NCBI GenBank assembly: GCA_964592775.1 | Contig: CAZQFX010000178.1 | Coordinates: 1-5,257, forward strand | Direction of reading: 5' to 3' | DNA length: 5,257 nt | Source of the DNA: SURF-21 sp964592775 | GTDB taxonomy: Bacteria; Actinomycetota; Geothermincolia; Geothermincolales; RBG-13-55-18 | Shown here: piece by piece, positions 1-5,147 of the stretch | Layout: the number at the start of each line of letters is the position of its first letter | How positions within the stretch are numbered: position 1 is the first letter of the stretch | Notes under the pieces: model-generated | The model's input: only the letters and a program-made list of their open reading frames with translations | Database searches by the model: none | What the model was told of the DNA's origin: nothing | Position numbers and translations under genes: made by a program

Positions 1-242
1 GGCGGGGATGCAGCGGCGGTCGAATGCGAGCGTATTTACGGATCGGGGTACTTAGATTCCCGGCGCCGCGAAATACTAAACTGTTACTTGCGCCGGCCCT
101 GAAAGGCATGGTTGCCAGTGGCCTTGTCGCCGAGAGGGAGGCGGAGGTGCTTGAGAGCATTTCCCGTACTGGCTCTAAACCACTTGTGTCTCTTTACCCA
201 CACTTCTGTGAGAGGAACCCGATAGAAGTGGCGTTCTCCCTC

Positions 243-264
243 AACCCGGTGATGGCACCGGGTT
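243..264. repeat. Perfect hairpin, 9-bp arms
   Basis: AACCCGGTG at 243-251 and CACCGGGTT at 256-264 form a perfect 9-bp stem with a four-base loop (ATGG). On the plus strand it is followed by TCTTCTC-like pyrimidines (265-270), so it could be a weak terminator for something reading rightwards from outside the window. The pyrimidine tract is not a clean T run, so this role is uncertain. Confidence 0.5.
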
Positions 265-426
265 CTTCTCCGATAAGCGCGGGCGGCAAGAGAAGGGAAG
301 CGAGGAATGGATGCGGAATTGCCGCATCTGGAACCGTTCGATTCCGTATATTCCATGCTCCCGGAATCCGCCGTTTCTCCAGAACGCGGGATTCAACCGG
401 TCGACCGCCGGGGTCTACCCGGACCC

Positions 427-504
427 GGAACGGGATCGGGATTCGGAAATCCCTCCCGCTCAGGGGTCAGCGCTCAGGGGGGACGGAAATCCCGATCCCA
501 TTCC
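427..504. repeat. Long inverted repeat with nested direct repeats
   Basis: The outer arms are 17 bp: 427-443 (GGAACGGGATCGGGATT) and 488-504 (AATCCCGATCCCATTCC), complementary except for one position. Inside lie two direct repeats: CGGAAATCCC at 444-453 and 484-493, and GCTCAGGGG at 458-466 and 472-480. This architecture resembles REP-like or small transposon-derived non-coding elements. No transposase gene is present in the window, so the origin is an inference. Confidence 0.6.
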
Positions 505-542
505 AGGCCCTAAGGGGGAATGACCCCAAGGTGGGAGCATGG

Positions 543-591
543 GCGAAGGGCGGGGGTTCCGCCCTTCGCTTCAGGCTCGCGTTAAGCGAGC
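543..591 (-). terminator. Two tandem GC-rich hairpins after the membrane gene
   Basis: GCGAAGGGCGG (543-553) pairs perfectly with CCGCCCTTCGC (559-569) over 11 bp with a 5-base loop. Just to its right, GCTCGC (575-580) pairs with GCGAGC (586-591) around GTTAA. Both lie 30-80 bases beyond the stop codon of the minus-strand gene at 621-1739, where a transcript end or a 3' stabilising structure is expected. Neither has a T tract in the direction of that gene, so they are not textbook Rho-independent terminators. They may stall Rho-dependent termination, protect the 3' end, or simply belong to the repeat cluster on the left. Confidence 0.4.
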
Positions 592-620
592 GGGCACGCT
601 TGTGTGTTGTACCGTTCATG

Positions 621-1739
621 CTACGCTGTCGCGCCTATGAGCGCCCTGTCCGCCTCTATGGCCCTGGCCACGACCTCCTCGATGGGGACGTCCTCCAGGG
701 ATTCCACCCCCATGATCCTCTTGCACAGCGCCGGGCCCAATCCGACCTTGCTGAGGTTCAACCCCATCAGCGCGGCCCATATGGCCATACCCGGGCCCCA
801 ACCGAAGCGCCGCACCAGGACCGTGGCCATGATGGCCCCTCCCAGGGCTCCCCCGAAGATGGCGAGGTTGACCGCGCTCAGCTTCTTCATCGCCTCCGGC
901 ATCCTGTCCAGCAGCTCCCTCTGCTCGACGCCCTTCTCCATGTCCTCCCCCTTCAGGAACCAGTCGAGTATCCAGTAATACATGAGGGGAAGGAAGGCCG
1001 CGCCGTATGTAAGCAGGATCATCGCCACGTCGGAGAACGCCCAGGGGACGATATTGCTCCAGCGCCAGTTGTCGAAGGACTCGCGGTTCTTGGAGAAGAA
1101 GCGCTGGTATCCCTTGTTGTCCCAGCCGTTGGCGAGGATGAAAAAGAAACCCAGGTAGGAAAGGAGCGTATGCATGGAGGCCTGGTAATATTTGCCTTTC
1201 ATCAGCGCCTTATAGGTGAGGAAGAACCCCAGGATACCCTGGGTGACGTTGGTGGTGGAGAAGATGCCCACGAGCCACTGCGGGATTGTCTCGTACCTGC
1301 CCACCTGCATGGTCTCCCAGCTGGGGTTGGACCACAGCAGCACGGTTCCCGAGGGCACGAAGAGCAGGGAAAGGAAAAGGAGGTTCTTGAGGAAGTACTC
1401 GTTGTTGAAGGCGTCGCCGTTGGCCTCGAACCATGCCTTGACCGCTTGCTGCAAGCTCCTGAGGTCCTTGAGGCTCGCCTTGCCCGGCTTGAAGCCGTTG
1501 GCCTGGAGCTGCTTCACTATGTGCTGGAAATCGAGGTTGTGCCGGGCGTCCACCCCCGCCGGGACGACCTCCATCCCCTGCGCGCCCTCGATCACCTCGG
1601 GCAACCCCGCCTCCTTCTTCCAGCCCAGTTTCCACTTTCTCAATTCGTTTTCGGCCTTCATCTTCCGCAACTGGCGGAAGGCCGCGAGCGCGAAGCTCGA
1701 CCCGATCCCGTAGGACCAGAAAACGTCAACCTGTACCAT
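621..1739 (-). CDS. Multi-span membrane protein of unknown family
   Basis: This is a 372-residue protein that I do not recognise. It begins MVQVDVFWSYG with a short hydrophobic stretch (about residues 5-21). A charged, probably soluble segment rich in Lys, Glu and Gln follows (22-110). At least six hydrophobic segments come next, near residues 115-136, 153-177, 186-205, 229-257 (long, perhaps two passes), 287-310 and 314-331. A short acidic tail follows. Aromatic residues are dense around the segments (for example SFDNWRWSN at 221-229). I see no catalytic, metal-binding or nucleotide-binding motif, and Cys is almost absent (one at 339). The start is well supported: AGGAGG (minus strand, 1748-1753) sits 8 bases before the ATG. 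The gene lies 99 bp downstream of the TetR gene on the same strand, so it is the likely target of that regulator. TetR-linked membrane proteins are often transporters or lipid-related proteins, but the sequence does not establish either role here. Confidence 0.85.
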   Translation of the reverse strand: MVQVDVFWSYGIGSSFALAAFRQLRKMKAENELRKWKLGWKKEAGLPEVIEGAQGMEVVPAGVDARHNLDFQHIVKQLQANGFKPGKASLKDLRSLQQAVKAWFEANGDAFNNEYFLKNLLFLSLLFVPSGTVLLWSNPSWETMQVGRYETIPQWLVGIFSTTNVTQGILGFFLTYKALMKGKYYQASMHTLLSYLGFFFILANGWDNKGYQRFFSKNRESFDNWRWSNIVPWAFSDVAMILLTYGAAFLPLMYYWILDWFLKGEDMEKGVEQRELLDRMPEAMKKLSAVNLAIFGGALGGAIMATVLVRRFGWGPGMAIWAALMGLNLSKVGLGPALCKRIMGVESLEDVPIEEVVARAIEADRALIGATA

Positions 1740-1787
1740 TCATCCCACCTCCTGTTTTCAGCACCATCCCCGACAAGGCTTGCTCAT

Positions 1788-1817
1788 CGGCGGCCCTGCG
1801 TATCAATCAGGGCGCCG
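1788..1817. repeat. Hairpin between the TetR gene and the membrane gene
   Basis: CGGCGGCCCTG (1788-1798) can pair with CAGGGCGCCG (1808-1817) around a nine-base loop, giving ten pairs with one bulged G. It lies inside the 99-bp gap between two co-oriented genes. It might stabilise or partly terminate the transcript between repressor and membrane protein. In the direction of the genes no T tract follows, so a true terminator is unlikely. The function is inferred from position only. Confidence 0.4.
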
Positions 1818-1838
1818 TTTCGCCGCCAATTCCCGCTC

Positions 1839-2447
1839 TCAGCCCTTCGTCACCCCCCGCAGTATCAGGGTGATGATGGTCTCCTTCCACACCCGCAGGT
1901 CCCTCTCCGGATCGGGCGACGAGACCACCCGCCTGCATGCCTCGAAAAGGGCGCCGCCTATAGCCAGGGCGGTTTCTCCGACATGCATGTCCTCTCTCAT
2001 ATAGCCTTTATCGATACCGTTCTGGAGGTACAGCTCGATATACCTGCCGATGAGGTCGAATATCTCCTGGATCCTCTCCCTCAGCCCCTTATCCTCGATA
2101 CCGAACGCCTCGTAGAATATCACCCTGGATATGGACGGATTGGATTTGAAGAGGCCGAAGAGCCTGTCCCCGATCATCTCCAGCTGTTCGCGGTAGTCCT
2201 CGAGGGTTTCAGCCTCATGAGGATTGACGTCGGCCACCAGCTCCGTGATCATCCTCACTATGTCCTCCACCACGTGGTTGAAGATGTCCAGCTTGTTCTT
2301 GAAATAACGGTAGAAGGTGCCGTGGCCCATGTTGAGTTCGGCGGCGATATCCTCGATCTTGGCGGCGTGGTAGCCTTTCTCCGAGAATACCTTGAGCGCG
2401 GCCTCCAGGATCTCCGTGCGCCGGCGCGTCGCGAGAGTCGATTCCAT
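1839..2447 (-). CDS. TetR/AcrR-family transcriptional repressor
   Basis: This 202-residue protein has the usual length and layout of a TetR-family dimeric repressor. Residues 8-53 carry the DNA-binding domain: RRRTEILEAALKVFSEKGYH, then IEDIAAELNMGHGTFYRYFKNK, which is the classic helix-turn-helix with the F/Y-x-Y-F-K-N-K signature. The rest is an alpha-helical ligand and dimer domain with no readable ligand. I start it at the ATG at 2445-2447 because AAGGGGGA stands a few bases upstream. An ATG farther out (2486) would almost coincide with the predicted transcription start and has no binding site. A perfect palindrome lies in its own leader, so autorepression is likely, and the downstream membrane gene would be controlled with it. 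The palindrome's GAATGA-4-TCATTC form matches the operator I recall for Bacillus subtilis FadR, a TetR regulator that senses acyl-CoA. A lipid-related inducer is therefore a possibility but is not shown. Confidence 0.93.
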   Translation of the reverse strand: MESTLATRRRTEILEAALKVFSEKGYHAAKIEDIAAELNMGHGTFYRYFKNKLDIFNHVVEDIVRMITELVADVNPHEAETLEDYREQLEMIGDRLFGLFKSNPSISRVIFYEAFGIEDKGLRERIQEIFDLIGRYIELYLQNGIDKGYMREDMHVGETALAIGGALFEACRRVVSSPDPERDLRVWKETIITLILRGVTKG

Positions 2448-2463
2448 CCGTCCCCCTTGAGCA

Positions 2464-2479
2464 GAATGACATGTCATTC
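2464..2479. promoter_or_regulatory. Probable TetR operator, perfect 16-bp palindrome
   Basis: GAATGACATGTCATTC is identical to its own reverse complement over all 16 bases. It lies between the predicted -10 box (2495-2500) and the TetR start codon (2447), about 9-24 bases after the expected transcription start. A repressor bound there would block promoter clearance. The size, symmetry and position are typical for a TetR-family autoregulatory site. No second copy is visible in the hydrolase promoter, so the hydrolase is not an obvious regulon member. Confidence 0.8.
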
Positions 2480-2494
2480 CGTACATTTACCAGG

Positions 2495-2523
2495 ATAATA
2501 TATCTTTCGATACGGCTTGTCAA
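2495..2523 (-). promoter_or_regulatory. Sigma-70 type promoter of the TetR-membrane protein unit
   Basis: Read on the minus strand, a perfect -35 hexamer TTGACA (2518-2523) is followed after exactly 17 bases by TATTAT (2495-2500), one base off the consensus -10. Transcription should start near 2488, giving a leader of about 40 bases that contains the palindromic operator and the ribosome binding site. A smaller palindrome, GCGGGT-A-ACCCGC at 2531-2543, lies just upstream of the -35 and could bind another regulator. Confidence 0.85.
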
Positions 2524-2784
2524 CGGGCCAGCGGGTAACCCGCGTAAATCTTGCGGGAAACTTTGCCTCCTGCGTTTGTAATACGGACGCGAGAAACAAC
2601 GGTAGACAGGGCATACAACGATTCCGGGTATTCCGGCTAAACGGGGCGAGTCGGCGTTACCGCGTGAGCTGTTTCCAATTGCTGCCAAGGAGTGCTGGCG
2701 TTTCGAGTTCTTCCGCGAATCCGTCAACGATCATGCAAGCATGAGAACCGCAAGGCTACGCTTTCCATCTCCGGCGAAGGGCCT
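2524..2784. other. Spacer between hydrolase and TetR genes, with two small palindromes
   Basis: I see no gene in this gap. It holds the GCGGGTAACCCGC palindrome (2531-2543, six-base arms) next to the TetR promoter. It also holds TCATGCAAGCATGA (2731-2744, six-base arms around AA) about 40 bases after the hydrolase stop codon. Neither is long enough or followed by enough T to be a terminator. Both are candidate protein-binding sites only. The sequence of this spacer looks less GC-rich than the genes on either side. Confidence 0.4.
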
Positions 2785-3696
2785 CTATAGCCCGAGATGC
2801 CGCGCCAGGAAGTCGCCCTGTATCTTCACCACTTTCTCGAACCAATCCCCGAGATAAACGTCGAAGTGGCCCACGGGAAGGTGGATGAGGGTCACCTCGC
2901 GCATGCGCGAGGCCGCCTTTTCCACTGCCGGCGGGTAGATGAGGGTGTCCTTCTCCCCCATGATGACCAGCGCGGGGCACTTCACGTCCCTCGCCCGGGA
3001 GATGGGGCGGTAGAGCAGCAATTCGATGACCGCCCGGGCGGGGCATTCGTTTTTCCACGCCGTATCCTCGGGGACGATGGCGAGGTAGCCCGGCTTGCAC
3101 TCGGGGGTGTTCATGATGCCGAACACGTCGGGGTCGGAGACCACGGGCACGAGGAAGGGCTCGCGCCGCGCGAGAGCCCTCGCCATATCTTTGCTGCCGG
3201 CCATGGTGGCCTGCACGGCGTGCCTGATCCCCGTGCACCAGGCCGAGGTGATGCCGTCCACGAAGGGGACCTGGGCGGAGATGGCGACCACGCCCTCGTC
3301 GCGCGAGGCGGTGGTTATCACGTGGCCGCCGCTGTAGGAGGAGCCCCACAGGGCGATTCTCCCGGCATCGACATCCGGCAACCCGCGCACGTAGGCCAGG
3401 GCCGCCTTCCAGTCCCGCAGGTGCCGCCAAGGATTCACCAGGTTGCGCGGCTCGCCCTCGCTGGCGCCGAAGTTGCGGTAGTCGAAAAGGAAGACCGCCA
3501 TGCCCCGCGCCGCGAACCTCTCCGCGTAGGCGGGCAGGCCGAAGTCCCGCTGCGCGCCGAAGCCGTGGGCCATGACAACGACCGGAGGCCGTGCCACGCC
3601 CGCAGGGCGGTAAAGCCAGGCGGCACACTTCCTCCGCCGGCTCTTGAATACGTGATCCTCCCTGGTGAAGTTCCCCTGCGACATGCTCTCCCCCAT
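2785..3696 (-). CDS. Alpha/beta hydrolase (serine esterase or peptidase-like)
   Basis: This is a 303-residue alpha/beta-hydrolase-fold enzyme, probably cytoplasmic, since no signal peptide is visible. In order it shows a beta-strand leading to the oxyanion motif VVVMAHGFGAQRD (His44-Gly45), then FLFDYRNFGASEGEPR, which is typical of dienelactone-hydrolase and S9/X-Pro-like hydrolases. The nucleophile elbow ALWGSSYSGGH follows with Ser120 in a G-x-S-Y-x-G setting. The probable acid Asp250 is in MGEKDTLIYP and the catalytic His277 is in PVGHFDVY. The triad is complete. A cap-like insertion lies between about residues 145 and 235. The substrate cannot be read and could be an ester, an amide or a lactone. 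I chose the ATG at 3694-3696 because GGAGG is placed 5 bases before it. Starts farther out (an in-frame ATG at 3709-3711 and a TTG at 3715-3717) lack such a site, and an ATG four codons inside is also possible. The gene precedes the TetR unit on the same strand but is separated from it by 337 bp and a strong promoter. Confidence 0.92.
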   Translation of the reverse strand: MGESMSQGNFTREDHVFKSRRRKCAAWLYRPAGVARPPVVVMAHGFGAQRDFGLPAYAERFAARGMAVFLFDYRNFGASEGEPRNLVNPWRHLRDWKAALAYVRGLPDVDAGRIALWGSSYSGGHVITTASRDEGVVAISAQVPFVDGITSAWCTGIRHAVQATMAGSKDMARALARREPFLVPVVSDPDVFGIMNTPECKPGYLAIVPEDTAWKNECPARAVIELLLYRPISRARDVKCPALVIMGEKDTLIYPPAVEKAASRMREVTLIHLPVGHFDVYLGDWFEKVVKIQGDFLARHLGL

Positions 3697-3740
3697 GGCT
3701 TCCTCCCTCATTTCCAATACCGCCCGACTCCTGCCCTTAC

Positions 3741-3746
3741 ATTATA
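3741..3746 (-). promoter_or_regulatory. Probable -10 box of the hydrolase promoter
   Basis: On the minus strand the hexamer is TATAAT, the exact consensus, about 45 bases before the hydrolase start codon. No good -35 hexamer sits 16-18 bases upstream (the sequence there is close to GGCATGA), so the promoter may be weak or need an activator. The predicted leader is about 38 bases and includes the GGAGG ribosome binding site (3702-3706). Confidence 0.5.
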
Positions 3747-4097
3747 TCCGGCACTGGCTTTCTCATGCCTGCACACTGCCCGAGTTCACACCCATGACTC
3801 ACGGCCTTCCATCGAGGGCTTCGCACACGGCACGTAATGCGCCCCGGCGTGTAATATGCCTGACGTGCGAACATGCCGAGGGCGAATGGCCGAGGGCGAG
3901 GCGGCGTCAAGACCATCGTGCTTTCGAAGAGCGAGATATGCCCTATGTCGCCGATATCCCCCCTGCAACAACAAGGGCAAACCGATGGAGAGACAGCGTC
4001 CGACAACAACAAAGGCAAAGCGGCGAAAAAACGCGCCCGACAGCTGAAGGGCTCAGGCCACGCGCATAGAAAATGTAGTTGGAGGTGTAGTCGCACT
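3747..4097. other. Intergenic spacer and leader of the selenoprotein operon
   Basis: This 351-bp stretch separates the two divergent units, and I find no convincing gene in it. It contains an 11-bp direct repeat GCCGAGGGCGA (3875-3885 and 3889-3899). It also contains a 16-bp near-perfect direct repeat, CAACAACAAGGGCAAA at 3966-3981 and CAACAACAAAGGCAAA at 4004-4019. The A-rich, unstructured character of 3964-4030 would suit a transcript leader. I cannot point to a good -35/-10 pair for the plus-strand operon, although one must lie here if the operon starts at 4098. The GGAGGT ribosome binding site is at 4081-4086. Confidence 0.45.
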
Positions 4098-4259
4098 ATG
4101 AAAAAAGGTCTTTCCCTTTTCGGCCGCAGGATACGGCTGGCATACCTGCTCGTCGCCGGCTTCCTGGCGCTGATCGCGGTCTCCGCCATCTTCGAGGGCC
4201 CGCGGACCGTCTATACCCATGCCATCATCATATGACTGCAGTGCATAGGACTGGTCTAG
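4098..4259 (+). CDS. Small membrane selenoprotein with C-terminal UxxC (CD1871A-like)
   Basis: Read conventionally, this is a 45-residue peptide ending at TGA (4233-4235). Read with TGA as selenocysteine it becomes 53 residues, ending ...HAIII-U-LQCIGLV before TAG (4257-4259). The N terminus is basic (Lys2, Lys3, Arg10, Arg11, Arg13) and a hydrophobic helix spans about residues 14-32. The predicted topology is therefore N-in, with the C-terminal tail on the outer face or dipping back into the membrane. The tail carries U46-x-x-C49, a redox pair of the thioredoxin type. I recall that small CD1871A-family CXXC proteins have one membrane helix and end in a motif close to C-L-E-C-I-G-x-G. The TGA falls exactly on their first Cys and the downstream LQCIG aligns with the rest. 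That coincidence, plus the SECIS-like hairpin right after the TGA, is the basis for the call. Translation starts at ATG 4098, the only in-frame start near GGAGGT (4081-4086, 11 bases away). It is co-oriented with and 3 bases from the iron-sulfur gene. The alternative is a truncated 45-residue peptide with a real stop. Confidence 0.75.
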
Positions 4260-4267
4260 CCCATGCG
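4242..4267 (+). promoter_or_regulatory. Candidate bacterial SECIS element
   Basis: In the RNA, GCAU (4243-4246) pairs with AUGC (4263-4266), GG (4248-4249) with CC (4261-4262), and CU (4251-4252) with AG (4258-4259). A4247 is bulged, A4250 and C4260 are a mismatch, and U4242-G4267 is a possible wobble. The apical loop is GGUCU (4253-4257), the same loop I recall from the E. coli fdhF SECIS. Seventeen bases separate the TGA from the loop, which fits the spacing expected for SelB recognition. The hairpin contains the TAG stop of this gene and the ATG of the next, so unwinding during decoding would expose the downstream start. The pairing was done by eye, so its energy is not known. Confidence 0.68.
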
Positions 4268-5141
4268 AGCCCGAAGGATAGCCCAGGTCGCCGGCCTCTT
4301 CGCCCTCAACCCTTATTTCCAGTACTTCGGCACGCGCGTCATCTACCAGGGCGGTGCCAAGTACGTATGCGCCCCGGGGCTCAACTGCTATGCCTGCCCC
4401 CTCGCCGCCTTCTCCTGCCCCATCGGGAGCCTGCAGCACGGTTTCTCCCTCCTCTCCTTCAAGGTACGGGAGTTCAAGCTCGCGCTGGGCGCCCTCCTCT
4501 ACGTCCTGGCCTCCGTCGGCCTGGTGGGTGCCGTCCTGGGCAGGATCCCCTGCGGCTGGATATGCCCCTTCGGCTTCCTGCAAGAGCTGCTCTACAAGAT
4601 ACGCCTGCCCAAGCTGCGCCTGCCCAGGCGTACAAACCTGGGCCGGTACTTTTTCCTTGTCGTGCTCGCTGCGCTCATCCCCTTCCTCACCGCGCAGAGC
4701 TGGTTTTCGCGCCTCTGCCCGGCGGGCGCGCTGGAGGGAGGCGTCTTCCTCAAGGCGGTTCCTCCCGCGGCGCCCCTGCCGGAGGCGGGTTGGTTCTTCT
4801 GGCTGAAGATGGCCATCCTGGGCGTTTTCATCCTGTGGATGATGGTCTCCAAGCGCCCCTTCTGCAGGGCGGTCTGCCCCCTGGGCGCCATGTGGGGACT
4901 CTGCAACCGCATCAGCCTCTACCGCATGGCCGTGGACGACGATAAGTGCACCGCCTGCGGGAAATGCCACGAGGTATGCCCGGTGGATATCGACATCTTC
5001 GAGGACCCCAACTCCCCTGATTGCATCCGCTGCCTGGCCTGCAAGAGAGAATGCGGCGAGGGCGCCGTATCTTCGGGATTCGGGCTTCCCGCCGGGGAAA
5101 CAAGGCTGGGCAGGAAAGAGGGCGTGCTGCTCGAAGAATGA
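4263..5141 (+). CDS. NapH/Fer4_5-type 4Fe-4S membrane protein
   Basis: This 292-residue polytopic protein belongs to the NapH/MauN/YccM-like group of membrane iron-sulfur proteins. It has hydrophobic spans near residues 72-94, 126-148 and 179-197, plus a semi-hydrophobic N-terminal segment. Several Cys motifs are visible: C36, C42-x2-C45-P and C52-P near the N terminus, C97-x3-C101-P, C152-P, and C201-x3-C205-P. The CxxxCP pairs are the hallmark of the Fer4_5 domain. A C-terminal two-cluster ferredoxin domain follows, with C229-x2-C232-x2-C235-x3-C239-P and C254-x2-C257-x2-C260-x3-C264. Proteins of this group pass electrons between cytoplasmic donors, quinone and membrane or exported partners. 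The start codon follows the selenoprotein TAG by three bases in the same frame, and only a weak AGGA (4247-4250) precedes it. Translation is therefore probably coupled to the upstream gene. Its tight pairing with a UxxC membrane peptide suggests that the two form one electron-transfer unit. The exact donor and acceptor cannot be read from the sequence. Confidence 0.93.
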   Translation: MRARRIAQVAGLFALNPYFQYFGTRVIYQGGAKYVCAPGLNCYACPLAAFSCPIGSLQHGFSLLSFKVREFKLALGALLYVLASVGLVGAVLGRIPCGWICPFGFLQELLYKIRLPKLRLPRRTNLGRYFFLVVLAALIPFLTAQSWFSRLCPAGALEGGVFLKAVPPAAPLPEAGWFFWLKMAILGVFILWMMVSKRPFCRAVCPLGAMWGLCNRISLYRMAVDDDKCTACGKCHEVCPVDIDIFEDPNSPDCIRCLACKRECGEGAVSSGFGLPAGETRLGRKEGVLLEE

Positions 5142-5147
5142 AAATCC

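Larger units (their letters stand above)
1..620. other. Repeat-rich region without a convincing gene
   Basis: I see no open frame here with a recognisable product, a good ribosome binding site and consistent codon use. The stretch contains many short inverted repeats: 60-66 with 90-96 (CCGGCGC/GCGCCGG), 243-264, 310-328 (GATGCGG, loop AATTG, CCGCATC), the palindrome CGGTCGACCG at 398-407, 408-422, 427-504, 543-569 and 575-591. The first 350 bases look less GC-rich than the genes to the right. A plus-strand frame, open from the left edge through 24 and onward, has a protein-like patch at about 100-200 rich in Glu, Leu and Val codons. It could be the remnant of a decayed gene, but I cannot name one. 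No tRNA, rRNA or CRISPR pattern was seen. Confidence 0.5.

Noticed and set aside
335..350. A TTCGATTCC motif resembling a tRNA T-loop
   Set aside because: The flanking bases do not form the required five-base-pair T-stem, and no acceptor, D or anticodon arms can be drawn around it.
2464..2486. The farther upstream ATG (2486) as the TetR start
   Set aside because: It lies within a couple of bases of the predicted transcription start, lacks a ribosome binding site, and would translate the operator. The ATG at 2447 has AAGGGGGA in place.
24..2498. An 824-codon plus-strand open frame spanning the left half of the window
   Set aside because: It runs antisense to the well-supported membrane protein and TetR genes. 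Its translation is low-complexity, rich in Pro, His, Arg and Gly, with no domain, which is typical of an antisense frame in high-GC DNA.
2797..3837. A 346-codon plus-strand frame opposite the hydrolase
   Set aside because: It mirrors the hydrolase gene, whose catalytic triad and ribosome binding site are clear. The plus-strand translation is His-, Gly- and Arg-rich without any motif.
3737..4189. A 150-codon minus-strand frame across the divergent spacer
   Set aside because: It overlaps the hydrolase promoter and the selenoprotein gene, has no ribosome binding site I can find, and the translation shows no domain.
4233..4259. Reading through both TGA and TAG to give a fused selenoprotein-ferredoxin protein
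   Set aside because: The two genes are in the same frame, but a tail ending in CIGLV then TAG fits the length of the small family, and a second recoding event would be needed. Separate, coupled proteins are simpler.
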